Shown: piece by piece, positions 17,701 to 25,370 of the stretch
How the letters are laid out: the number at the start of each line of letters is the position of its first letter
Position numbering within the stretch: position 1 is the stretch's first letter
Source of the DNA: Zelonia costaricensis
Lineage: Eukaryota; Euglenozoa; Kinetoplastea; Trypanosomatida; Trypanosomatidae
Assembly: GCA_030849075.1 (NCBI GenBank)
Contig: JASAOO010003450.1
Span: forward strand, 1-64,000
DNA: 64,000 bases
Direction: 5' to 3'
Notes under the pieces: model-generated
Told to the model about the DNA's origin: nothing
The model's database searches: none
The model's input: the letters and a program-made list of their open reading frames with translations, nothing else
Program-made: the position numbers and the translations under genes

Positions 17701-19845
17701 GCTCGCGTCTGTGACTTGCGTCGTGCTCGCGCTGCGCCCGATGTCGTGTGCGAGGCGCGGCAGCAGGACAGTGTGCAGAAACGTCTCGACCGCCGCGTGG
17801 CTCTTCCACGGCTGCGAGGCGGCCGCCATGGCCACAAAGGCAGCGGCGCCGCGCCGGAACGCGTCGCGGGTCATCTCGAGTCGGGGCGGCTCCGAGGGTC
17901 GTGAAGGCGCCTGCGATGCGGTCAGCCGCAGCACCGCCAGCGCGCCCTCCCAGCTCTGCACCTCGCGCGTCATCGACTGCAGCTGCAGTGCGACGCTGTC
18001 GGCCAGTGGCACGACTGCAGGCTCACTCGAGCGCCCGTGATTGCATTCGTGCGCCGCCGCCGCCGCAGGGGGCAGCTGTGGCACCGCGTAGGCCAGCCGA
18101 ACCACTTGCAGCGCCTCCTTCCAGTGCGCCTTCGCAGCCAGGGGCAAGGTCGACGACGAGGTGCGTGGGGTGCGCCGTTGCGTTCGCGCAGTCGTGGGCG
18201 CAGCCGCCACCATCTCCTCGCGTTGCATGGCGCCTTTTGTGAGCAGGTGCAGGTGGTCGAGGATGGCGGCCACCTCCATGACACGCGCTGCCTGCTGCGA
18301 CTGCGCCCCCACGTCCTCCTCTCCTCCCCTCCCTCCGCTCATGCCGTCTTCAAGAGATGCCACGTGGTGGGCGTCGGTGTTGTCCGCAGTCTCGGCCGCC
18401 GTCGACGGTGCCGCGTCCTCCGTGCCGTCCAGACCGTCCAAGGTGCCCATCGACGCCTCGTAGAGAATCCACCGCTTGATCCACTCGGGCTGCTGGTGGA
18501 ACGCCACGCGGCGCGCAATGGCGCTGGGCGGGTGCGCCTCTGCCGCTTCGCCCGTGGTAAGCGGAGCCGGCGGCGATGCTTGCGCTGCCGCTGTGCTGCT
18601 CGTCTGCGTGGCAGCATTGCTCGAGATCGGCGCTCTCTCAGCAGTCGCCGCGCTACTGCGCGATTCTGGCGTCACCGCCGCCACCACGGCCGCGCTCCCC
18701 GCCCCTCCTTCCTCCCAGCCAGTGGCCGGCTCTCGACGAGCAATGGCGGCCGGCGCCGGCGCCGTCGCCGCGGCAGTGGCGCGCGTGCGCTGCGCTGCGT
18801 CGCTGAAGTGCCGCCGTCGCTCTGCCCAGATGCGCCGGTCCTTGTCCATCGCCGCCTGCTCCGCCGCCCTGCGCTGCTGCGCCTCCTCCGTCGTTGCTGC
18901 GCCTTCGTAGGCGAGGCTGGAAAAGAGCAGGAGGAGGTCGCTGTGCTGCAGCTGCACCCCGACACCGATGAGGCGGTGGTAAAGGTGCACGGCGGCGGTG
19001 ATGGCGCGGTTGTGCACGAGGGAGTGCAGGACGTAGCGCACCTGCAGCACCACGGACTCGGACAGCGCTGACGCATACACGCAGCTGCGATGCAGTGAGG
19101 TCCACATGGCGAGCAGCACCGCGGCGTCCTCATCGTGGCTCTCGAGAAAGGCAAGCAGTTGGTCTTCTTGCGGCGACGGCGGCGGCTGTGGCGGCGACGC
19201 GGATGCCGCGGTTGCAGGTGGCAAGCCAGAAGAGGCGCCGTCGTGCCCTAAACGCCTCGCAGACGCGGAGCCGCTGGTCAAGTTGTGCGCCGTGTCGTGC
19301 CGAGGCGTGACGGCATCCAGCGATGACGAGAGCGGCGCTGCGGTGGGGCCCGCACGCGGCGCATGCGGTGCCGCATCGCCTCCCTCGCTTCCGCCGGGAC
19401 GCATTGACGCGCTGCAGGCGGTACCAGGTGCAGACATCGGCGGTGCCCCCGAGATGGCTGAGCCGCCTCCGAGGCGGTAGCGCCACAACGCCCCCCACCG
19501 ACGCTCGCGCTGGCGCAGCTGCCGCCGCGAGAGGCGTGTGCAGAGCATCTCTGTGTGGACCGAGGGGAGTATCAAAGGTTGAGACGAGAGCGGGCCGAGC
19601 AAGGCTGCCGCGCTGTGCTCGCTGCCTGTTGCAGTGGTGGGGAGCCGCGCCGACGCAGCCTGGCCGCCGCCGGCCACCGTCGCGCTCATGCCACGACGCG
19701 AAAAACGCACGGTTGACGAGTCGCCATTTTGCGATCGACGCGGACCAGAGCGCGCAAAGGACGGCGACTCGATTGCTGAGTGCGAGAAGGAGCGAGAAGA
19801 GCAGGAGAGGGGCGAGAGATGTTGGCGGAGGCGAAGGCCGCGCAT
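14791..19845 (-). CDS. very large Ala-rich protein of unknown function, likely mitochondrial
   Basis: I do not recognise this 1684-residue protein. The first 24 residues (MRGLRLRQHLSPLSCSSRSF and on) are Arg/Ser/Leu-rich and free of acidic residues, as in a mitochondrial presequence. The rest is Ala-rich with many low-complexity inserts separating predicted helices, which would suit a helical-repeat protein such as a divergent PPR or mitoribosome/editing-associated factor, but I see no repeat register that I trust. No transmembrane segment is evident. The first residue of the open frame upstream is not ATG; this ATG is the first in frame and lies 19 nt after a predicted CAG acceptor with a good pyrimidine tract, which supports it. 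A frame this long without stops on the transcribed strand is convincing as a gene. Confidence 0.8.
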   Translation of the reverse strand: MRGLRLRQHLSPLSCSSRSFSHSAIESPSFARSGPRRSQNGDSSTVRFSRRGMSATVAGGGQAASARLPTTATGSEHSAAALLGPLSSQPLILPSVHTEMLCTRLSRRQLRQRERRWGALWRYRLGGGSAISGAPPMSAPGTACSASMRPGGSEGGDAAPHAPRAGPTAAPLSSSLDAVTPRHDTAHNLTSGSASARRLGHDGASSGLPPATAASASPPQPPPSPQEDQLLAFLESHDEDAAVLLAMWTSLHRSCVYASALSESVVLQVRYVLHSLVHNRAITAAVHLYHRLIGVGVQLQHSDLLLLFSSLAYEGAATTEEAQQRRAAEQAAMDKDRRIWAERRRHFSDAAQRTRATAAATAPAPAAIARREPATGWEEGGAGSAAVVAAVTPESRSSAATAERAPISSNAATQTSSTAAAQASPPAPLTTGEAAEAHPPSAIARRVAFHQQPEWIKRWILYEASMGTLDGLDGTEDAAPSTAAETADNTDAHHVASLEDGMSGGRGGEEDVGAQSQQAARVMEVAAILDHLHLLTKGAMQREEMVAAAPTTARTQRRTPRTSSSTLPLAAKAHWKEALQVVRLAYAVPQLPPAAAAAHECNHGRSSEPAVVPLADSVALQLQSMTREVQSWEGALAVLRLTASQAPSRPSEPPRLEMTRDAFRRGAAAFVAMAAASQPWKSHAAVETFLHTVLLPRLAHDIGRSASTTQVTDASSTAAEAATGATRALWMSHLCGVKASRPDDFVVISEEAGAYLGADAAYAVRRGDLFLMTTAAAAEALRAVGSLRVAAQRTVQSQRTFNAVAASIRTGAFRVACSPADEPSPGQSSVPMPTHAAASGSSCAPAASDGPSDLVDAFALCCAALHETLWLRYTTAALTDHAAVTADVLKFLERSLHGPTGLYAVFGELYGITRPPHNNSESGASSGTTAASERGFLSCLLAVTLLQVAQLLCAPPGHPRRRFGAQLWCGAELVLLLEMTADVLDSVTAPQLRRVPWKWAAEEQVNRLVGATAVATRTIVRELGIHGQNEKALFGALPEQELELLAQLARVVGKSSELASVSRAQTRRGQAGQLCRAAGRTYWVVWRALTASCSPRVLQGVQLCFCASSMLSRRIRHRLSRGDADSLQRSIPAPRARCRAPSRAPAPASTVAPVGACSLGRDFALAVELRDAVYAAVRGSPTSRAVGDSLAELARTTSGWKASLMLCQITTRDVGLARGTCGVDFFATTMDRMAQDIVASRAASRQPRDRSCHASVSAARGVGPANLWLSAIDVFWSAVDHAGGVGTAPLHTTAPCPIAAPTAAPPPSPPIVTSGSAAAARERAVLALLLQPLLRFSRAVRRRDAGLEWRRAWAAQYTPAERQSPQWRRQNIEALSLLGEPAALSQCVADFDVCGGEALLCEVALRHGDWHAALEAVFQKCGTLEARQATSRPYSTQVALTVLRLLAKSPMNLSNSAMCVRTLQGEVWDAACSLEVVELLLRARRWRLALQNVDDALELPAMVHVKALVLVDPAGAWRRGETEKAPAESSLTHYALLLTRALQATAIGGDEARAPVYYDAFKVLHRYVVAEPRESATEPACAEATDVGDDAVDGLLGDALEMAHSSSPVPEPSQDVRSGGEDDPVRQVVSGLAPRARMHFFRAMTKKLLSTSPSNGVSPAAESDADIQQQSLYGARSGADRAHE

Positions 19846-19864
19846 GCATGCATGCACAGCGCGC

Positions 19865-19893
19865 CTGGCAAAAACAAAAAGAAAGAGGAAACA
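19865..19893 (-). promoter_or_regulatory. predicted trans-splice acceptor, giant mitochondrial-type gene
   Basis: A T/C-rich minus-strand tract (about 19869-19893) is followed directly by CAG at 19865-19866, 19 nt before the ATG. Confidence 0.6.
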
Positions 19894-20240
19894 CGATCAC
19901 ACAGATGCAGCGGAACCGGCAATTAAATCAAGGCGGGAACGACGCTGCGGGCTGGCCAGAAAAAAAAAATTGTGAGCGGAGGGGACGCACCTTTTTCATG
20001 CAGAAAACGAGTTACCGGTGGTCCGCTTGAGCGCCACACGGATGGCATCAACCCAAACCTTCGCAGACCGCTATGAGAGGGAGGGGGGGGGACAACGGAT
20101 TCAAAGGAGGCGAAGAGAGAGAGAGGAAAGTGACGAGGGAAGGAGGGAGGGAGGAGGGGGGAGGTTGGAACCGGCTTTGCCGATTGCCAAGGCCTCTCGC
20201 GTGCTTGTCTTGGAGAAGTTGGTGCACCTGCGTAGCCGTG

Positions 20241-20278
20241 CCGGGGGGGGCGGGGGGGGGGGGGGGGCGGGGGCGGGT
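20241..20278. repeat. interrupted poly-G tract
   Basis: About 38 bases are almost all G on the plus strand with only a few C interruptions. It can form a G-quadruplex on the template strand of transcription. Confidence 0.8.
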
Positions 20279-20318
20279 GAGAGGTAGGGGAGGGGAGGCG
20301 TCGCGGGAAGGGCCCCCG

Positions 20319-20339
20319 GTGTGTGTGTGTGTGTGTGTG
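20319..20339. repeat. GT microsatellite
   Basis: About ten perfect GT units. Confidence 0.85.
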
Positions 20340-20631
20340 GAACCCCACACTCTTGCGGTTGCTTGTGCGTCACCTACCGTGGCGGTACGGCAGAGACACA
20401 ACGGGGTGTCTCTCCAAAGTGGTGCCTTGTCCCTCTCCCTTGTGTTCAAATGATAATGACTGGCTTTCTTGGTGATGCTGTCGTGCTGTTACCGCGTCGA
20501 AGTCGTCTCGGTCACGCACGACATGAACGGCGCCACGTGAGGGTGGCAAACGTGACCGGCCTGTCCGACAGCGCGGGGGGTGGAAAGGCGTTGGCACACA
20601 AGGTCAACCAAACGGATGTGCGCCTGTGCTG

Positions 20632-22335
20632 TCACTTCAGCTTGGCAAGACGGCGCCGATAGATCGTTGGGTCAATGAGGAAGAAGAGGCGCTGCGTGAT
20701 CTTGGCGACGGCGTAGTCGACCACAACAGTGGTGGCGATGACCCCGAACGTCACGGCGCGCTGACTGTGCCGCACGAGAAGGATGACACCCAGCGCCCAA
20801 GTCATGTTCTCCTGCATGTGATAGCGCACGGCACAGCCGGGCAAGAGAAGCGGCAGTCCCGTTTCCAGCACCGTCATCAACTTGAAGACGACACGCGCGC
20901 GGTTCGATGGCGTGTGCGGAGGTGCGGTCCGGGCTTGCTGGCAAAGGCGCTGCCCACGGATGGAGGAGAGGCACCGCTGCTTCACCTCTTCACACACCCA
21001 CGTGCACGCGACCGTGACGAGGAGAGCCACGCTGACCGGGCCTAGCACGTGTGTGCGCCACTCCTCCTCCGTCAAGCCGGTCAGGGGAGCTGTGGTACTG
21101 AGAAAAGGCAGGGCGTCAAGGACGCCACCCATCTCGTCACCGAGCCGCTCCTTGGCTAGCAGCTCCAGGGCAAAGAGGATCGCCTCGGCGTTGGGCAGCT
21201 GACCGCGACGCATCACGCCGTGGTACACCTTCAGGTGCCGCTCCAACGTCCGCTTTGCCTCCCGCCACCGCGCCTGCTGCTTGAGCAGCTGCTTCAGCGC
21301 CGCCCGCTTTGCCTCCGTCGACTCATCATTTCCGACGACGGCCTCGTGTGTGGCCGTGAGCGACGCGGCAACCCACGAGGCCGCCGCCTCGGCCAACGGC
21401 GTCACAAGCGCGGTCAGCTGCGTCGCCGTGAGCTGCGATGCCATGAGCATCTCGGAGAGCTGTCGCAGCTGAACCTCCGTCTCCTCGGCTGTCGTGTCCG
21501 CCACCACCGCAGTCGCCTCTTTGCCGCCGCCGGCGCTGGCAGCGGCGTTGCTACGGCGCCGCTTCCACAAGTCCCGCACGTGCCCCAGCTCGCGCGCAAT
21601 GTTTGGCAACACGTCGGCGTCGAGAACGAAGGGCGTGCGCAGAAGTGCAAAACGGGAGTGCTGCGCCGGAAGGACAGCCGGGTCGGGCATTGCGCCGGCG
21701 AAGGAGTGCGCGAAGTGCCGCTCCACGAGACCGAGGAAGCGCTGCTCCGCTTCGCTGTCGCCCGTGCCGAGCGCAGACACGCGCTGCCACAGCGCCGCCA
21801 CCTCCTGCGCCGCCGACGCCCGCGCAGCAGCGGCACCGCTGGTGTCGCTCATGTTGTATGTCGACTGCACCCGCAGCCGCTCCGCCTGACGGCGGGCCAC
21901 GTTGCGTTCGGTGAAGTAGACCGCCGCGCCTGATGTGCCTACGTCACGGTGCCTGCCATCGCCGGGCTTTCCGGCGGAGGTGCCCTCGTCATCCCCGGGT
22001 GCCTCGCCCTCCGTGCGCCGCTTCTGCTGCTGCTGTTGCCGATGCGCTTGCAGACGCCGTAGCTCCGCTTTGCGCTGCTGCCACAGCTGGTCGGCGGCGT
22101 CCTCGTCAGCAAACAAGGCCGCCTCGTCACCGGGGTTGAAGTTGTACGACCACTCCCCCGCACGCTGACGGAGACGCGCGAGTCCCTTCGCCTCGGGCAG
22201 CACTCCAACCTCGACAGCGACGGCCGGGGCCGCAGCGTCGTTGGCGCCTGTCACTGCAGCGCTCACGGTCAGCCAAAAGAGCAACAGCGCCAACGCACCT
22301 CGCAGGGCACCGAGCCTTGATAAAGAGGCCGTCAT
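20632..22335 (-). CDS. unrecognised secretory-pathway membrane protein
   Basis: This 567-residue protein starts with a signal peptide (hydrophobic core about 13-27, cut near AVTGA). A lumenal, charged and helical region follows, with a Gln-rich segment near 95-105 and repeated Ala/Arg/Glu helices up to about 400. The C-terminal 140 residues hold hydrophobic segments at about 428-448, 488-505 and 517-546, then a basic end (YRRRLAKLK). The closely spaced hydrophobic hairpins near the C-terminus recall membrane-shaping or ER proteins, but there is no motif that lets me name it. The ATG at 22335 gives the signal peptide directly; the frame is open 24 codons further, but a CAG acceptor at 22407-22408 preceded by a pyrimidine tract allows either. 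Confidence 0.75.
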   Translation of the reverse strand: MTASLSRLGALRGALALLLFWLTVSAAVTGANDAAAPAVAVEVGVLPEAKGLARLRQRAGEWSYNFNPGDEAALFADEDAADQLWQQRKAELRRLQAHRQQQQQKRRTEGEAPGDDEGTSAGKPGDGRHRDVGTSGAAVYFTERNVARRQAERLRVQSTYNMSDTSGAAAARASAAQEVAALWQRVSALGTGDSEAEQRFLGLVERHFAHSFAGAMPDPAVLPAQHSRFALLRTPFVLDADVLPNIARELGHVRDLWKRRRSNAAASAGGGKEATAVVADTTAEETEVQLRQLSEMLMASQLTATQLTALVTPLAEAAASWVAASLTATHEAVVGNDESTEAKRAALKQLLKQQARWREAKRTLERHLKVYHGVMRRGQLPNAEAILFALELLAKERLGDEMGGVLDALPFLSTTAPLTGLTEEEWRTHVLGPVSVALLVTVACTWVCEEVKQRCLSSIRGQRLCQQARTAPPHTPSNRARVVFKLMTVLETGLPLLLPGCAVRYHMQENMTWALGVILLVRHSQRAVTFGVIATTVVVDYAVAKITQRLFFLIDPTIYRRRLAKLK

Positions 22336-22406
22336 GACGTGTGTGCAATGCGAGGACTCGTTCACAGACGGATGGCAGCAAACAGCACTGCTATCTAAGA
22401 AGAGCA

Positions 22407-22453
22407 CTGGACGGCGATCGCGGCGAAGAGGAAGGCAGAGCAGGGAAAAAAGT
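22407..22453 (-). promoter_or_regulatory. predicted trans-splice acceptor, multi-TM gene
   Basis: Minus-strand pyrimidine tract about 22423-22453, first AG (CAG) at 22407-22408; 71-nt leader to the chosen ATG. Confidence 0.5.
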
Positions 22454-22749
22454 GGCCCTGTGCGTTCGTGTATTGAGCAAAGAGTTACTGTAAGCAGCGT
22501 GCAGTACGGCAGGCTAGACCTTGCCTACACACATGAACACGCACGCACGAACGTGTGTCGCCGTGGGTTTGCAAAGGCGAACACAGAAAGAGTGCCAGTG
22601 AGTTGTGTGACGAGAAAGGAGGTGGGACTTTGGGGCATCAATGGCGAAACGTTACGCGAGAAAAGACAACGGCAACCATGGAGAAGTGGAAGAGCAGAAG
22701 TCGAGATGATGAAGTAGGCACCAGTGCGTCTTACTGTCGTCTGCGTCCA

Positions 22750-22791
22750 TGCGCGCGCGTGTGTGTGTGTGTGTGTGTGCGCGCGTGCGTA
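22750..22791. repeat. alternating purine-pyrimidine tract (CG/TG), Z-DNA candidate
   Basis: A run of GC steps, then about ten GT steps, then GC steps again: about 40 bases of strict purine-pyrimidine alternation. Confidence 0.75.
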
Positions 22792-23618
22792 TCTGTGCAC
22801 GCACTCCGCAGTCCCCAATCTGAGGCCAGCGCATCCCTCTTGGAGGTCATACGCGCGTTCCGTCGTGTCACCTGTTCGCGCGCTGGAAGTCTCCCTTGAC
22901 GGCGTTTGATTTCGTTTTGATATCGGGTGTGAAACGTCACACACACAAGAAAGAAAAGCAGCAGTCCTGCGTGACGGCACGCCCATCATAAACAAGGCGG
23001 ATGGAAGAGTGCCTCCCCTGCGTGCGACTCCGATATGTGTGTACGCAGACGCACTCGTGCTCCACTAAACGGGACCCTCAAATGCACTGCAAAACCAGGA
23101 GCAGCGATCGAACAGTTGCGAGTTGCGCGGAAGCGACGGAGAAACAGAAACGGCAGAAATATGGGCGGCCACGTGACGGCGCGTGCGTGGACATGAAGGA
23201 GACGTCGCGGAAAGAGGCAGCAGCTGGAAAGCACCGGGCGAACAAAACACAGAGAAGGCGATTACACAACGGCGTCGGCGAGCTCAAAAAAAGAAAAGAG
23301 ACTCAGTCGCATCGAGGACAAGGGTATAAGAGATAAGGCGTACCGGCGGACAGGTGGGGCGTGGGAGCAGAAAGCAGCGATGCAAGCAAAGGAAAAAAAC
23401 AAAACAGCAAGGAGACAGCAGTGGACACTAGGCGAAGTCCCCAGAAGGGGGCCCGCGACTACGAAGGGGCGCCGTTGCGCCAGACACGGTAGGAAGGGCG
23501 CAAGCGAGCGCCGCCACACAAGAACAAGGGAACAACAACGATGGAAGGCGAGCTTGCCGCGTTAGGATCTGGCGGCGCTGGCGTGTGTAGAGGCGGGACA
23601 GAACAACTACGTCAGGTG

Positions 23619-24317
23619 TTACCCCTCATTGGAGTCGACCGAGACGGTGTCTAGCTCCTTGCGGAACCGGTCCTCACTGACAGCCAGACGGGCGTCTTCG
23701 TCATCCTCATCGGGGGCCGGCGTGGCCGGCGTCCGCGACTGCGACGCCGGTGGCGCACGCTGCCACTTGGGGGACGGGCGGTGCCACTTGGGCGCCGGCC
23801 GGTCCACTCGATGCGAGGCGTTGTAGAGGTAGATGATGTAACCGGACTGAAGCACGACGATACCGAGCACGATGCCAATGAACAGCTTCTGCGGCAGCGT
23901 AGAGGCAGCGACCGGCGCATCTCGCGGGGCCGTCGGCTCGGCTGCTACCGCTGCTTTCGTTGGAGAGGCTTGCACACTGGCAGTGGCGACATTTGGTGTA
24001 GCAGAGGCTGAAGGCGCGTGTGCGGCGTCGTGTGAGGTGAGGTGCTTGCCCTTCTCGACCACGTAGTGTGCCGCTGCGACGCCGCCGTGGGCGCCGGTCT
24101 TGACGATATCCTTGCCAATGTTATACACCGCCTCCGCCTTTGAGTCCTCCAGCGTCGTCGTGATCGTCTCCTTGCTCTTCTCAACTGCGTGCTTTGTCGT
24201 CTTGGCCACCGCGTGCGAGACGCCTTTGCTTGCCATGAACATGGACCTCCACGCCCCCACCGTCTGGTCCCAGCTGTCCTTGAAGTGTTGGGTGTAGTGG
24301 TTCGGCGCCTCCGCCAT
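23619..24317 (-). CDS. small single-TM protein of unknown function
   Basis: The 232-residue product has an N-terminal amphipathic, Lys/Thr/Ala-rich helical part (about 1-100: repeated Thr/Lys-His-Ala-Val patterns such as KTTKHAVEKSKETI), an Ala/Pro linker (about 101-145), one strong transmembrane helix (about 149-170, LFIGIVLGIVVLQSGYIIYL), then a short soluble tail. The tail contains a duplicated PKWHRP/PKWQRA motif and ends acidic (DEDDEDARL and on). There is no signal peptide, so a type II or tail-region-anchored protein facing the cytosol is likely. The amphipathic helices resemble those of lipid-surface or stress-type proteins, but I cannot name a family. The ATG encoding MAEAPNHY is preferred because an acceptor lies 15 nt upstream. 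Confidence 0.75.
   Translation of the reverse strand: MAEAPNHYTQHFKDSWDQTVGAWRSMFMASKGVSHAVAKTTKHAVEKSKETITTTLEDSKAEAVYNIGKDIVKTGAHGGVAAAHYVVEKGKHLTSHDAAHAPSASATPNVATASVQASPTKAAVAAEPTAPRDAPVAASTLPQKLFIGIVLGIVVLQSGYIIYLYNASHRVDRPAPKWHRPSPKWQRAPPASQSRTPATPAPDEDDEDARLAVSEDRFRKELDTVSVDSNEG
23758..23800. repeat. short tandem duplication inside the small TM protein gene
   Basis: Two copies of a roughly 21-base unit containing TGCCACTTGGG encode the repeated Pro-Lys-Trp motif. Confidence 0.7.
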
Positions 24318-24332
24318 GGCTGCTGTTGCGCG

Positions 24333-24370
24333 CTCGCGCGGTAAGGAGGAGAGGAATGGGGGGGGGGGGG
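24333..24370 (-). promoter_or_regulatory. predicted trans-splice acceptor, small TM gene
   Basis: A pyrimidine tract (C run at about 24358-24370 and following) then the first AG at 24333-24334, 15 nt from the ATG. The preceding base is G. Confidence 0.45.
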
Positions 24371-24706
24371 TTCTGTCTAGGACTACAAGCAACGAGTGTC
24401 GTCTATCACGGGGTCAGCGAATGAAAAGCGATGCGCCTCAGCACAACCAGCGGCACATGCAGTGCTGCGAGGGCGGGTGCTGTTTGTTTTCTTTTTTTTT
24501 TTCTTGGGGGTGTGAGTTGTTTTGATGGTTGGGCCAAACGAGCCGAACAAAAAAAAAGGGCAAAAAAGAAGTTGCGGAGTGGATGGCGAATCCGCCGCTG
24601 ATCGAGTGACGTTTCGCTGTGCGAGTGCGAGGCGAAGACGCAAGCGCAAAGCGAGCGTCGCGGAAGCCTTGACGCGTTTCGCTGCCTGTGTGACTGTCGT
24701 GTGGAT

Positions 24707-24733
24707 TGTGTGTGTGTGTGTATGTGTGTGTGC
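24707..24733. repeat. GT microsatellite
   Basis: GT repeat with one TA interruption. Confidence 0.8.
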
Positions 24734-25168
24734 GACTGTCGTGTGGCAAGCTACGAGTAAGGAGACCTGCAGGCGGCAAGCAACAGCAAAACAAAGCAAA
24801 CAAAGCACGCAGATAGGTAAGTCAGTGCACAGAAGGTGGTGCTCACTCGCAGAGACAGAGTGCGGCGACACTGCCGTCGACTCTGGCACCGGCAGTGAAG
24901 TCGTTCTCCTCCGCAGACCGCGCGCTCGATGCTTGCGTCGAGGAGGAGGCTGTTACTGTCGCCCTGCCCCCCGCCCCTCTAGCGTCCGTGAGAGAAGTCT
25001 GCCGACTGTGGCAGCAAGCTTGTGTACCCCCACACTCTGCGTGAGAGGATGTCGACGAGTTGATCGACCTCAGTCTGTTTGTCTGTATTCTTGATTTGTG
25101 TACTTCTCCCCCCCCCCTTCTTCTCGATTCGCACAGGCCGAAAGCCACAGAGTATCGGGGGGACACAA

Positions 25169-25188
25169 GCACACACACACACACACAC
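25169..25188. repeat. CA microsatellite
   Basis: About ten perfect CA units on the plus strand. Confidence 0.85.
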
Positions 25189-25370
25189 GGGAATGCAACG
25201 CAAGATGTGAGGCCCAATCGCGTGCACGAGGGAGAGAGAGAGAAACAAATAGGTGTCGCAGGAGCAGAGCGCAACAGGTCATCGGAGAACAGAAATAGAA
25301 TGACGGCACGTGGGTAGCGAAGCAGAGGTCCAGAGTGACCTCCTACAACACGCAACGCGCTAGGCTAGTT

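Larger units (their letters stand above)
19846..20631. other. intergenic between the multi-TM gene and the giant mitochondrial-type gene
   Basis: It holds the splice signal at 19865-19893, a purine belt (about 20076-20165), a long G run (about 20241-20278) and a GT microsatellite (20319-20339). No gene seen. Confidence 0.55.
22336..23618. other. intergenic between the small TM protein and the multi-TM gene
   Basis: This is 1.28 kb with no supported gene. It contains the acceptor at 22407-22453, an alternating purine-pyrimidine tract at 22750-22791, and A-rich stretches near 23285-23400. Confidence 0.55.
24318..25370. other. intergenic between the SEL1-like giant and the small TM gene
   Basis: No supported gene. 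It has a T run (about 24490-24503), a GT microsatellite (24707-24733), a C run (about 25108-25117) and a CA microsatellite (25169-25188). Confidence 0.55.
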
